Shown: in pieces, positions 18,720-26,429 of the stretch
Numbering within the stretch: position 1 is the stretch's first letter
How the letters are laid out: each line of letters opens with the position of its first letter
Origin: Desulfuromonadales bacterium
GTDB taxonomy: Bacteria; Desulfobacterota; JAENJC01
DNA length: 32,784 bases
Direction: 5' to 3'
Assembly: GCA_919902985.1 (NCBI GenBank)
Contig: CAKKSC010000083.1
Span: 1 to 32,784, forward strand
Notes under the pieces: model-generated
Databases searched by the model: none
Told to the model about the DNA's origin: nothing
The model's input: the letters and a program-made list of their open reading frames with translations, nothing else
Translations under genes and position numbers: made by a program

Positions 18720-19220
18720 TCACGCCAACTTCAGCAGTTCGCTCCTTTTGGAAAGAAGCTCTTCAACCTCATCAAGAAATTGTTCCAGCCTCTTTATCTC
18801 CTCTCTGACCTTGGCGTCGTATCCGTCGGAGGTGGCGATCTCTTCTACCATAAGATCCAGCTTGTCAACCTCTTCGAGGAGAGTCATGTCAAAGTTGTAA
18901 AGCCTGTCAAGTTCCTGTCCACCGATCTTGTCGTCTAATACGCTGTAGCTGTATCTGTCGCTCTTCAGCAGGGTCCCCAAGCTTGACAGCCTTCCTATCG
19001 ATTTAGCCATAGGCGCCAGAATCACGACTTTCCCGTCTTCCGAGAACTCCTTCTTTATCTCCTCCATTCGCTCCATCCCCCTCATCACTTTCTCCGAGAG
19101 GTGGAGCCTGAATTCTCCATCCACTTCATCCAACCCGATACCTTCTCTCCCCGAATGTCCGGGTATCAGGCTCTTCAGACTCTCAAGCTTGCCGGACACG
19201 ACCCCCTTCATTCCGTTCAT
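18720..19220 (-). CDS. Hypothetical protein with helical C-terminus
   Basis: I do not recognise this 166-residue protein. It has no signal peptide, membrane segment or metal motif. The N-terminal half includes HLSEKVMRGMERMEEIKKEF and VVILAPMAKSIGRLSSL. The C-terminal 70 residues are charged and leucine-rich (LLEEVDKLDLMVEEIA, EIKRLEQFLDEVEELLSKR) and likely form a coiled coil. The start has a strong SD (AGGAGG 9 bases before the ATG). It is 75 bases downstream of the DUF2905 gene and may be the last gene of a ruvB transcription unit. Confidence 0.8.
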   Translation of the reverse strand: MNGMKGVVSGKLESLKSLIPGHSGREGIGLDEVDGEFRLHLSEKVMRGMERMEEIKKEFSEDGKVVILAPMAKSIGRLSSLGTLLKSDRYSYSVLDDKIGGQELDRLYNFDMTLLEEVDKLDLMVEEIATSDGYDAKVREEIKRLEQFLDEVEELLSKRSELLKLA

Positions 19221-19295
19221 TAAAGAAAACCTCCTAATGTTGTCTGCCAGTTGCCCCTGGTAATTTTAATGCAAAATCTAAATAAGTCAAATCAG

Positions 19296-19508
19296 CTATT
19301 TCCTGAACAGGTACAGAATCAATGTGATTAGAACGCTAATAAGTATGGATGTGGCCAGTGGAAAATAGAAGGTAAAGTTCTCCTTCTTTATGTATATGTC
19401 TCCCGGAAGTCTCCCTATAAAAGGGATTCTGGGGCCGAATGAGACGGCTACGCCTATTGCAATGAGGATGAGTCCAATGACGATGAGAGATCTGCCCATC
19501 CCTTCCAT
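19296..19508 (-). CDS. DUF2905 family small membrane protein
   Basis: The 70-residue product has two hydrophobic segments (LIVIGLILIAIGVAVSF and PLATSILISVLITLILYLF) around the conserved loop RIPFIGRLPGDIYIKKENF, typical of the DUF2905 family, which has no known function. The ATG follows the ruvB stop codon with no gap, so the two are almost certainly cotranscribed; DUF2905 is often found beside ruvB in bacteria. A second ATG three codons in is a possible start. Confidence 0.88.
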   Translation of the reverse strand: MEGMGRSLIVIGLILIAIGVAVSFGPRIPFIGRLPGDIYIKKENFTFYFPLATSILISVLITLILYLFRK

Positions 19509-20549
19509 TTATAAAAGCCTTTCCTGTCTTGAATATCCCGTCATCCCACCCGGATTAACCGGCATCTCTATACCGAAGTGCTGATATGCAAGGCGCGTCG
19601 CGGTCCTTCCCCTCGGAGTTCGGTCAATGTATCCTTCCTGGATGAGATAAGGTTCGTAAACGTCTTCTATGGTGTCCTTCTCCTCGCTTATGGCTGCGGA
19701 CAGGGTTTCAACACCAACCGGGCCGCCGCTATATTTTTTTATGATGGTGAGGAGTATCTTCCTGTCCATCCCGTCAAACCCCTGGTTGTCCACCTCCAGC
19801 ATCTTGAGGGCGTCATCAGCAACCTTCTTTGTTATCACCCCTCCAGCCCTGACCTGGGCAAAGTCCCTGACCCTCCTCAAAAGCCTGTTGGCGATCCTTG
19901 GGGTGCCCCTCGACCTGCGGGCTATCTCCATTGCACCGTCCGCCTCTATCTCGATATTAAGTATCCTTGCGGACCTCGTTACAATGATGCACAGCTCTTT
20001 TGAATTATAGAACTCAAGCCTTGATATGACACCAAATCTGTCCCTGAGCGGTGAGGTCAGCAGTCCTGCCCTTGTGGTTGCGCCCACCAGAGTGAACCTG
20101 GGGAGGTCTATCTTTATTGATCTCGCTGACGGCCCCTGGCCTATGATTAAATCAAGCTGGAAGTCCTCCATGGCGGGGTACAGGATCTCCTCAACTGTTG
20201 AGTTCATCCTGTGAATCTCGTCTATAAAGAGGACATCCTTTTCCTGAAGATTTGTGAGGATTGCGGCAAGGTCTCCTGCCCTTTCTATTACAGGGCCTGA
20301 TGTTGTCTTTATGTTTACATTTAATTCCTGGGAGATGATATATGCGAGGGTCGTCTTACCCAGTCCCGGAGGGCCATAGAAAAGGAGGTGGTCCAACGCC
20401 TCCCCACGGGCCTTTGCTGCCTCGATAAACACCCTGAGGTTTTCCTTTACCTTCTCCTGGCCGATATATTCGTCTAAGGAGCGGGGGCGTAGGCTTGGGT
20501 CAAAGGAAAGGTCGTCTTCTGCAATCTGAGGGGTTATAACCCGTTCCAT
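19509..20549 (-). CDS. ruvB: Holliday junction branch migration helicase RuvB
   Basis: RuvB is the hexameric AAA+ motor that, with RuvA, drives branch migration of Holliday junctions. The 346-residue product has the N-terminal [19 protein letters not shown], Walker [10 protein letters not shown] (residues 59-67), Walker B FIDEIHR (108-114), GATTRAG sensor region (157-162) and the C-terminal winged helix with [20 protein letters not shown]. RuvA and RuvC are not next to it here. Confidence 0.97.
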   Translation of the reverse strand: MERVITPQIAEDDLSFDPSLRPRSLDEYIGQEKVKENLRVFIEAAKARGEALDHLLFYGPPGLGKTTLAYIISQELNVNIKTTSGPVIERAGDLAAILTNLQEKDVLFIDEIHRMNSTVEEILYPAMEDFQLDLIIGQGPSARSIKIDLPRFTLVGATTRAGLLTSPLRDRFGVISRLEFYNSKELCIIVTRSARILNIEIEADGAMEIARRSRGTPRIANRLLRRVRDFAQVRAGGVITKKVADDALKMLEVDNQGFDGMDRKILLTIIKKYSGGPVGVETLSAAISEEKDTIEDVYEPYLIQEGYIDRTPRGRTATRLAYQHFGIEMPVNPGGMTGYSRQERLL

Positions 20550-20599
20550 CGTGAGTAAGGATAGTACAAATACTAATTAATGACAAGGGGGAATTGGCA

Positions 20600-20803
20600 T
20601 TACTGTTTCACTGCATTCATGGCATTGTTAAGGGAGGCGTTTGCCTCTTCTACACCCTTTATTGCCTCCATTATATTTTTATTTACTTCCTTCATTCCTT
20701 CCTTCTCGGCTGTAATCGCCCACTTTCTGTACTCCTCTATGTGGGCCTCATTGTGTTCAATCCAGTGGTGAAGGATGTGTGCAAGCTTGTCTTTATCGGT
20801 CAT
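20600..20803 (-). CDS. Small helical His/Glu-rich protein
   Basis: A 67-residue protein starting MTDKDKLAHILHHWIEHNEA, followed by HIEEYRKWAITAEKEGMKEV. I choose ATG 20803 because GGAGGG lies 8 bases upstream; a longer reading to 20932 has no support. It is predicted all-helical with a HHWIEHNEAH stretch that could bind a metal. It resembles a family of small helical proteins or domains (I believe DUF8180-like) whose function I cannot name. It lies 50 bases upstream of ruvB on the same strand. Confidence 0.75.
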   Translation of the reverse strand: MTDKDKLAHILHHWIEHNEAHIEEYRKWAITAEKEGMKEVNKNIMEAIKGVEEANASLNNAMNAVKQ

Positions 20804-20969
20804 GGCAGACCCTCCTGAAGCATGATATACATCATTGTTTTCAATCTGATATACTGAGATGATACGTGCGCAACCGTGAATTGTCAAGCTATCACGATGT
20901 TGAAGTGATGATTGACTAAAGCATTCTGACATGTTAAAGATATGTTACTTAAAGAAAGGGAAACGCTGC

Positions 20970-21827
20970 ATGGGATTCAAATCATATCTGCCTCTCTTAA
21001 AGCTGAGGATTAGCTGCCTCATAACCTTCAGCGCCATTGTCGGGGCCGTTGCAGGAACCACAAATGGCATGTCATGGGACAATATGGGGCTCCTCATAAT
21101 AGTTACCATGCTGGCATCTGCCAGTGCCGGTACCTTTAATCATTATTTCGATAAGGATATAGATTGCCTTATGGGGAGGACAAAGAAGAGGCCTCTGACG
21201 TCCCCTGAGTTTGGCTCACCGGAAAAGGCTTTATATCTGGCCATCTTCCTGATGGTGACCTCTCTGGGCATCTCTTATTTCACCTTGAACTTAATGGTCA
21301 CTATTCATCTTTTCATCGGTGCCTTTGTATATGTAATCCTTTACACTGTATGGCTGAAGAGGAGGAGCTGGGCAAACATCATCATTGGCGGGCTGGCAGG
21401 GAGCTTTGCGGTCATGGCCGGCGGTGCATCCGCGTCCCCAGAGCTATGCTTCGCACCAGTCGTACTTGCGGTATTCATGTTCTTCTGGACACCTTCCCAC
21501 TTCTGGGCCTTTGCCATAGTACACAAGGAGGAGTACAGGAAGGCCAGTGTCCCCATGCTCCCTGTTGTTGTCGGAGATAAGAAGGCGGCGCTCTATATTC
21601 TTGTAAACACAGTTCTACTTTTTATATCCTCCCTGATACCCTCATATCTCGGTTATCTCGGTGGATTCTACCTTACAGTAGCGCTTGTAACTGGCCTCTA
21701 TTTTATATTCAAGAACATCCAGCTTCTCATAAATCCCACAAGAGAACTGGCCTGGGCCAACTTCAAGGTCTCAATGTTTTATCTGGCAGCGGTATTTTCT
21801 GCGGTCATATTCGACATGTCGCTGTAA
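20970..21827 (+). CDS. ctaB: Protoheme IX farnesyltransferase (heme O synthase)
   Basis: Member of the UbiA prenyltransferase superfamily; CtaB/CyoE adds farnesyl to heme b to make heme O for heme-copper oxidases. The 285-residue product has about eight to nine hydrophobic segments and the Mg-binding motif NHYFDKDID (residues 57-65) followed by CLMGRTKKRPL, which is typical of CtaB. Also WTPSHFWAFAIVHKEEYRKA matches the family's second polar loop. I start at ATG 20970, after AAAGGG; the frame is open back to 20931. No oxidase subunit genes are adjacent. Confidence 0.9.
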   Translation: MGFKSYLPLLKLRISCLITFSAIVGAVAGTTNGMSWDNMGLLIIVTMLASASAGTFNHYFDKDIDCLMGRTKKRPLTSPEFGSPEKALYLAIFLMVTSLGISYFTLNLMVTIHLFIGAFVYVILYTVWLKRRSWANIIIGGLAGSFAVMAGGASASPELCFAPVVLAVFMFFWTPSHFWAFAIVHKEEYRKASVPMLPVVVGDKKAALYILVNTVLLFISSLIPSYLGYLGGFYLTVALVTGLYFIFKNIQLLINPTRELAWANFKVSMFYLAAVFSAVIFDMSL

Positions 21828-21854
21828 GTTACCCCTTTTTTGCGTCTTGCGTCA

Positions 21855-22307
21855 CTATTTTTTCCTCATTTTTGACAGAACAATCCCCAGTTGTTTGTTG
21901 ATCGGGTTTTCCCTGGAGAGAATGGGAATTGCCGGACGCTTCCTTGCGCCAAACTTGTACAACTCTTTGAGAATTGCCTTGTTTTCGCCGTCCAGTTCAA
22001 GGCCTGCCTCAAGAGTTTCTATGGCCTTGACCTTGTTCCCCCTTAATTTATAAACCTCGGCAAGGTTGATGTAATACTGAGTGACGTAAAAATCCTTTTT
22101 GACGGCCATTTTACATAGCTCCTCTGCCTTTGCCATGTCCCATTTGGACCGTGCCATTGCAACGCCAAGCCAGGAGTAACAAGCTGAACCCTTATGCCCC
22201 TGGTTTATGACTTGCTCAAGACATTCTATGGCTTCAGCAGGGTAACCACGCTTGATAAGTGCCAATCCCTTATCAAACAACCTTGTTGTTTCGTCGTTCG
22301 TTTCCAT
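21855..22307 (-). CDS. TPR-repeat protein, probably riboswitch-controlled
   Basis: The 150-residue protein starts at ATG 22307 after AAGGAGGAGCT; there is no signal peptide. It has about three tetratricopeptide repeats (for example GLALIKRGYPAEAIECLEQV and INLAEVYKLRGNKVKAIETL), so it is probably a protein-protein interaction adaptor. The tail is basic (KQLGIVLSKMRKK). Upstream lie a promoter, a GEMM-type riboswitch and a terminator, so expression is likely set by a cyclic dinucleotide. The partner is unknown. Confidence 0.85.
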   Translation of the reverse strand: METNDETTRLFDKGLALIKRGYPAEAIECLEQVINQGHKGSACYSWLGVAMARSKWDMAKAEELCKMAVKKDFYVTQYYINLAEVYKLRGNKVKAIETLEAGLELDGENKAILKELYKFGARKRPAIPILSRENPINKQLGIVLSKMRKK

Positions 22308-22379
22308 AGCTCCTCCTTTTCCATCTGAATTTATGTCTTTAATTGACATTACCTCTTATATTATTTCAGCGCCGAATAA

Positions 22380-22412
22380 TAAAAAAAGCCGCCAAAGATA
22401 TCTTTGGCGGCT
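22380..22412 (-). terminator. Intrinsic terminator in the TPR gene leader
   Basis: The 26-base perfect palindrome AGCCGCCAAAGAT / ATCTTTGGCGGCT (22387-22412) is followed on the minus strand by a run of T (22387 down to 22380). The 5' arm overlaps the 3' end of the riboswitch aptamer at 22406-22412. This is a standard expression platform in which ligand binding and terminator formation compete. It lies 73 bases upstream of the TPR start codon. Confidence 0.9.
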
Positions 22413-22490
22413 CGACTGGCATGTCCTTAAAGGATTTAGCCTCGGGGCTCTGCGACCTTCGGTTTCCCGAAGCTTGCTCTGAGCAAAGTA
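22406..22490 (-). promoter_or_regulatory. GEMM-I riboswitch (cyclic di-GMP-I type)
   Basis: Read on the minus strand, the element has the order of conserved parts of GEMM-I: CAGAGCAAG; the hairpin CTTCGG-GAAA-CCGAAG (22457-22472) with a GNRA tetraloop; GTCGCAGAGCC (22446-22456), matching the conserved GACGCAAAGCC; GAGGCTAAA; a second short hairpin TCC-TTTAA-GGA (22424-22434); and ATGCCAGTCGAGCCGCC at the 3' end. The tetraloop and CTAA receptor are both present. The ligand is probably c-di-GMP; the related GEMM-Ib class binds cGAMP, and I cannot decide between them without the model. Confidence 0.8.
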
Positions 22491-22513
22491 CAATATTTAA
22501 CTTTTCTTGATTA

Positions 22514-22542
22514 AGTTTAACACCTACCGGGTTTTATTTCAA
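22514..22542 (-). promoter_or_regulatory. Predicted sigma-70 promoter of the riboswitch-TPR unit
   Basis: On the minus strand TTGAAA (22537-22542) and TAAACT (22514-22519) are separated by exactly 17 bases. Start of transcription would be near 22506, about 15-20 bases before the aptamer. The -10 matches the consensus in 4 of 6 positions, the -35 in 5 of 6. Confidence 0.6.
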
Positions 22543-22722
22543 GGATTATTTGTTCTTATATCAAGCTAAAATAGAAATGGCTGGTTTTTAAGGGAAGGCT
22601 CAGAACCTGGTTCTGGAATGTGGCCTAAGATTGAAAGATATACGCCTGTATCAGAGCGCACAGTTTACCCTGGGGCCGGGAGTGAGCTGTTCCATGGAAA
22701 AAAGGGTTAAGAGTTACTAAAA

Positions 22723-23838
22723 TTACAGAGTCCTCTTGAATGTGGCTATTGCCATGGTCATCGTTATTGCCGCAAATATGGCAAGGAAGGCTATATCCCC
22801 TGAGATTGCGGAAATACCAACATTCTTGAAAATCAGGGACTTCAAGGCATCCACCGCATATGTCTCAGGGTTTACCTTTGCAAAGGCCTTGAGCCATCCC
22901 GGGAAGCTGGCTATGGGGTATATCGCCCCGCTGGGGAAGTAGAATATCACATTCAGGAAGCCGCTGAATACCCCCACTATCCTCGGATGGTTCGCCCTGC
23001 CAAGTAGTATGAACATCATCCCCAGAAGGCCTGCCGATGTGAGGACTATGACAAGGAATATCGAGAGATACTGCTCCAGCCCTCCACTGAACGAAGCCCC
23101 TGTCACAAGTATACTCAGGCCGAATACCAGCATGGCAAGTATGGTGGTTATGAAGAGACCGCTGATGATGAGGCCTGTCACTATGTCGCTCTTGGTTACA
23201 GGGGTAAGGAGGTAGCTTTCGTCCGTCCCCATGAACCTGTCCATGACCAGGTTAAAGACCCCTGTAGTCATGGTTGAGAGGAATATAGCCATTATTATGA
23301 CACCCGGGATGAGGGACTGGTCGTAGTCCACCCTGCCGTACAGATCTATCCCCCGTAAGTATGCTGCATTCCCTTTTTCCCTTATCGGAACATATTCCTC
23401 CCTTATAGAACGCAGCGCCCCCTCAACCGCCCCCCTGACAGACTCTGCTGATATACTGTCCGTATTGTCAACAAAAAGCCCTATCTCGGCCTTGTCGCTT
23501 ACAACCACATGCCTGCTGAATTCCCTCGGTATTATGAGGGCCGCCTTAAACTCCCCGTCCCTGACGGCTTCTATCGCCTCTTTCTGGTCTTTCAACGTCG
23601 TTATCGTAAATGTCTTTGCCCCTGTCTCCAGCGCCCTCAGATTCTCCATCAAACGCCTGGAAGAAGGGCCTGGATCAAGGTCTACGACTGCCATAGGGAG
23701 CTTAGTCAGCTTCCCCTGGAATGCGTTTCCAAGAATAACCAAGTAGATAAGAGGCATTACTACGCTCACCGCTATGACCACCGGGTTTCTCTTGAACTTC
23801 AGCAGGTCTCTCTCGATAACTGCAATTAGACGCGTCAT
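22723..23838 (-). CDS. ABC-2 type exporter permease
   Basis: The 371-residue protein has one N-terminal membrane segment (PVVIAVSVVMPLIYLVILG), a large extracytoplasmic domain (about residues 45-175), and five C-terminal hydrophobic segments, as in YhhJ/YbhS-type permeases. The last sections are TSAGLLGMMFILLG and FAAITMTMAIATF. The gene directly follows the ATPase gene (its ATG adjoins the ATPase stop). The substrate cannot be deduced. Confidence 0.92.
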   Translation of the reverse strand: MTRLIAVIERDLLKFKRNPVVIAVSVVMPLIYLVILGNAFQGKLTKLPMAVVDLDPGPSSRRLMENLRALETGAKTFTITTLKDQKEAIEAVRDGEFKAALIIPREFSRHVVVSDKAEIGLFVDNTDSISAESVRGAVEGALRSIREEYVPIREKGNAAYLRGIDLYGRVDYDQSLIPGVIIMAIFLSTMTTGVFNLVMDRFMGTDESYLLTPVTKSDIVTGLIISGLFITTILAMLVFGLSILVTGASFSGGLEQYLSIFLVIVLTSAGLLGMMFILLGRANHPRIVGVFSGFLNVIFYFPSGAIYPIASFPGWLKAFAKVNPETYAVDALKSLIFKNVGISAISGDIAFLAIFAAITMTMAIATFKRTL

Positions 23839-24837
23839 CTATCTCCCCATCTTCTGTGGCACCCCGGCTCCTAGGAGGAAGCTGACCTTTTTTGCCTCCT
23901 CCTCCCTTATAGAGCGGCCGGTATGATGAATAAATACATCCTCCAGGGACTGCTGGTGAATAGTGGCGGAGGCCATCTTTATACCTATAGACTTTACCTT
24001 TTCCAATAGATATGCAAGGTTTTGTGCACCGTTGTCCACATATATCCTCATGGTATCCCCCTCCATATTTACATTATGGACAAATGGGAGGGCCTTAATT
24101 TCCCCTATGAAGGCATCGGAGAGTGCTTCTACAGTAAGAGATATAATATCATTACCCGGTATCTGTGCCTTCAACTCATTCGGAGAGCCCAGTGCGATTA
24201 TCTTCCCCCTGTCTATTATAGCCACCCTGTCGCAGAGGGAGTCCGCCTCGTCCATATAATGGGTGGTAAGGAACATTGTCATGGAGTCCTCCTTGAACTT
24301 CCTGATAAAATTCCATACTACCCTCCTGCTCTGAGGGTCAAGACCTATGGTCGGCTCGTCGAGAAACAGTATCTTCGGCTTATGAACCAGGACCCTGGCA
24401 AGCTCAAGCCTTCTCCTCATCCCACCTGAATAAGTAGCCACCAGGTCGTCCTTCCTTGCAGTCAGCCCTACCGTTTCAAGGAGGTTCGCAATCCTCTCCT
24501 CTCTCTCTCTTTTAGGGATGCCGTAGAATCTCCCGTATATATCCATGTTTTCATATCCTGTCAGGTCAAGGTCGCTTGTCATGGCCTGGGGGACCACACC
24601 TATCTCCCTTCTCACATCCTCCGGAGTCTTGATGACGTCGCAACATGCGACCCTTGCCCTTCCGCTGGTGGGTCTGATAAGGGTAGTCAGTATCCTTATA
24701 AGGGTGGTCTTCCCTGCGCCGTTAGGCCCGAGGAAGCCGAAGAACTCTCCTTCCGCCACGCTGAAGCTCACATCGTCAACAGCCGTAAGGTCGCCGAATT
24801 TTTTTGTTATGTTTTGGACTTCAACTGCAGGAGGCAT
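23839..24837 (-). CDS. ABC exporter ATP-binding protein
   Basis: The 332-residue ATPase has Walker A GPNGAGKTT (residues 37-45), Q-loop near VVPQA (81-85), signature YSGGMRRRLELA (136-147), Walker B ILFLDEP (156-162) and the H-loop TTHYMDEAD (191-199). It belongs to the DrrA/YhhH-like class that pairs with ABC-2 permeases. I start at ATG 24837 (MPPAVEVQNITKKFG), two bases after the adaptor stop codon. The frame is open further upstream, but that reading lies inside the adaptor gene. Confidence 0.94.
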   Translation of the reverse strand: MPPAVEVQNITKKFGDLTAVDDVSFSVAEGEFFGFLGPNGAGKTTLIRILTTLIRPTSGRARVACCDVIKTPEDVRREIGVVPQAMTSDLDLTGYENMDIYGRFYGIPKREREERIANLLETVGLTARKDDLVATYSGGMRRRLELARVLVHKPKILFLDEPTIGLDPQSRRVVWNFIRKFKEDSMTMFLTTHYMDEADSLCDRVAIIDRGKIIALGSPNELKAQIPGNDIISLTVEALSDAFIGEIKALPFVHNVNMEGDTMRIYVDNGAQNLAYLLEKVKSIGIKMASATIHQQSLEDVFIHHTGRSIREEEAKKVSFLLGAGVPQKMGR

Positions 24838-24839
24838 GG

Positions 24840-25877
24840 CTAACCCTTCCTCGGTATCTGGACCATCACCGTCATCCCCGGTTTCAGCGTTCCGGTCTTG
24901 TCCGTTGTCTTTATCTTTATCCCGAAGGTCTTTATGTCCTGCCTCCCTCTGGTAACATCCCTTTGGGTAGCAAAGTCGGCCTCTTTCCCGATCTCGGCCA
25001 CTGTGCCATTGAAAACCACTCCAGGCATACCATCTACATGAATAGCCACCTCGTTCCCTATCTTCACAAAGCCTATGAGGGTCTCCTCCATGTCTATCCT
25101 CACCCACAGGTCATCCAGATCGACTATGCTTAGTATGGTTATACCAGGTGAAACCACCTCCCCTGTCTCCATGGCCTTGAGTACTACAGTCCCTGAAATA
25201 GGTGTCCTTATAACCGTGTCGTCCATCCTTGCATTCTGGAAGTTCAAGGCGGCCTCAGCTTCTTTAAGCCTTGCAGTCGCTGACGCAACGAGGCTTCGGG
25301 ATGAACTTAACTGGGAGATTGCCGACTCCTTTCTTGCAACAGCCGCTTTTATCTTGGCCGCAGCAGCATTATATGAGGCAGTTGAGGTCTCGTACGTCAT
25401 CATTGCCAGGTCAACCTCTCTGATTGAGATGAGTTCATCTTTATAGAGGAACTCTGCCCTGTGCATCTCCTTTTCAGCCTCCGCCATCTGCGACTTTGTC
25501 TTTTCCTTATCGGCATGGGCGGAGTCTATCTCCGCCTCCGCACTTCTTATGTTTGCCTCGGAATTTTTTACAGATGCTTCAGCAGACGTTATATCCGCCC
25601 TGGCCCTGAGGACGCCGGCCCTTGCCTGCTCAAATGATGCTTTTATATCATTGCTTTCAAGCCTAACAAGGACATGACCGCTGCTGACCTTATCGCCTTC
25701 TTTGCAGCAGAATTCCGATATCCTCCCTGAGATCTTGGATGAGAGGTTTACCTCCGTCCCTTCGACAATTCCGGTTGTGACAATCGGTTCGTCCTTTCCA
25801 TCTTTCCTGGATAGAAAAAGAAAGGCAGTAATCAAGACTATTAGTGCGATGCCTATTAATAAAATCCTTTTTTTCAT
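24840..25877 (-). CDS. HlyD-family membrane fusion (adaptor) protein
   Basis: The 345-residue protein has a single N-terminal anchor (RILLIGIALIVLITAFLFL), a biotinyl-lipoyl-like domain (ISGRISEFCCKEGDKVSSGH), a long helical hairpin rich in A/E (residues about 75-200) and a beta-barrel domain (DLDDLWVRIDMEETL). It is a YhiI/EmrA-type adaptor linking an inner membrane exporter to an outer membrane channel; no TolC gene is seen here. I start at ATG 25877 after AGGTGAG; the GTG at 25886 overlaps that SD. First gene of the exporter operon. Confidence 0.93.
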   Translation of the reverse strand: MKKRILLIGIALIVLITAFLFLSRKDGKDEPIVTTGIVEGTEVNLSSKISGRISEFCCKEGDKVSSGHVLVRLESNDIKASFEQARAGVLRARADITSAEASVKNSEANIRSAEAEIDSAHADKEKTKSQMAEAEKEMHRAEFLYKDELISIREVDLAMMTYETSTASYNAAAAKIKAAVARKESAISQLSSSRSLVASATARLKEAEAALNFQNARMDDTVIRTPISGTVVLKAMETGEVVSPGITILSIVDLDDLWVRIDMEETLIGFVKIGNEVAIHVDGMPGVVFNGTVAEIGKEADFATQRDVTRGRQDIKTFGIKIKTTDKTGTLKPGMTVMVQIPRKG

Positions 25878-25951
25878 CGGTCTCACCTGTTATTTAAGAT
25901 CTGCAATGCCTGTCTTATAAGTATATCATCCAAGTCGTATAGCGCTAACCT

Positions 25952-25981
25952 TTTATACTACAAAGACCACAAACTTGACAA
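25952..25981 (-). promoter_or_regulatory. Predicted promoter of the ABC exporter operon
   Basis: On the minus strand TTGTCA (25976-25981) and TATAAA (25952-25957) are 18 bases apart, each matching the consensus at 5 of 6 positions. It is about 75 bases upstream of the adaptor start codon. On the + strand the same region has TATAAT at 25984-25989, a possible -10 for the divergent secreted-protein gene, but with no good -35. Confidence 0.55.
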
Positions 25982-26034
25982 ACTATAATACTGGGTTAAG
26001 GTTACTCTAATAAAAGAGAAAGGGGGTGAATAAT

Positions 26035-26373
26035 ATGAAGAGATTTACTGGATTGTTTATTGTTGCAATTTTTGCATCGTCTCTGGCAATTACCTCAGCA
26101 TCTGCCAAAATGGGTGGAAAAAAGGGCGACATGATGAAGAACATGACGGAGCATCACCAGATGATGCAAGATATGATGGGGATGATGAAGGAGACCATGG
26201 GGATACTGAAAGAGTTCAACCATTCCCCGACAGCAGAGCAGAAAACCAGGCTTGATGAGATGATAAACAAGATGGATGGATTCATGAAGAAGCACGAAGA
26301 GATGATGAAACAAAAAGAAGAGAGGATGGAAGAAAAACAGCAACGTATGAAGGAAAGGCAAGAGAAGAAGTAG
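26035..26373 (+). CDS. Small secreted methionine-rich protein
   Basis: The 112-residue product has a signal peptide (KRFTGLFIVAIFASSLAIT, cut probably after ASA at residue 24). The mature part is very rich in Met, Lys, Glu and His, including HHQMMQDMMGMMKETMG and EMMKQKEERMEEKQQRMKER, and is likely all-helical. Start ATG 26035 follows AAAGGGGG. Met/His clusters suggest a periplasmic Cu(I)- or metal-binding role or a Spy/CpxP-like chaperone, but I see no LTxxQ motif; this is inference. It is divergent from the exporter operon. Confidence 0.82.
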   Translation: MKRFTGLFIVAIFASSLAITSASAKMGGKKGDMMKNMTEHHQMMQDMMGMMKETMGILKEFNHSPTAEQKTRLDEMINKMDGFMKKHEEMMKQKEERMEEKQQRMKERQEKK

Positions 26374-26394
26374 TGATTAAAGTAATGCTGCAAA

Positions 26395-26428
26395 GATAGG
26401 GCACTTCTTGTATCTGGAGTGTCCTATC
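26395..26428. terminator. Hairpin between the secreted-protein gene and thyX
   Basis: GATAGGGCACT (26395-26405) pairs with AGTGTCCTATC (26418-26428) with one G-T pair around a 12-base loop. It lies in the 56 bases between the convergent ends of the + strand Met-rich gene and minus-strand thyX, and CTTATTTCTT follows. A bidirectional terminator is likely, although the T-run is interrupted. Confidence 0.6.
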
Positions 26429-26429
26429 C

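Noticed and set aside
22601-22615. Short palindrome CAGAACC-T-GGTTCTG after the exporter operon
   Set aside because: It could form a 5-bp stem but lacks a following T-run on either strand; too weak to call a terminator. Nothing else is seen in 22543-22722.
24838-25107. N-terminal extension of the ABC ATPase
   Set aside because: The added residues (rich in R, G and D) overlap the adaptor gene in another frame and do not match any ABC domain. ATG 24837 gives a normal ATPase N-terminus.
25975-25989. TTGACA and TATAAT on the + strand as a promoter pair
   Set aside because: They are only 3 bases apart, so they cannot be -35 and -10 of the same promoter; only TATAAT could serve as a -10.
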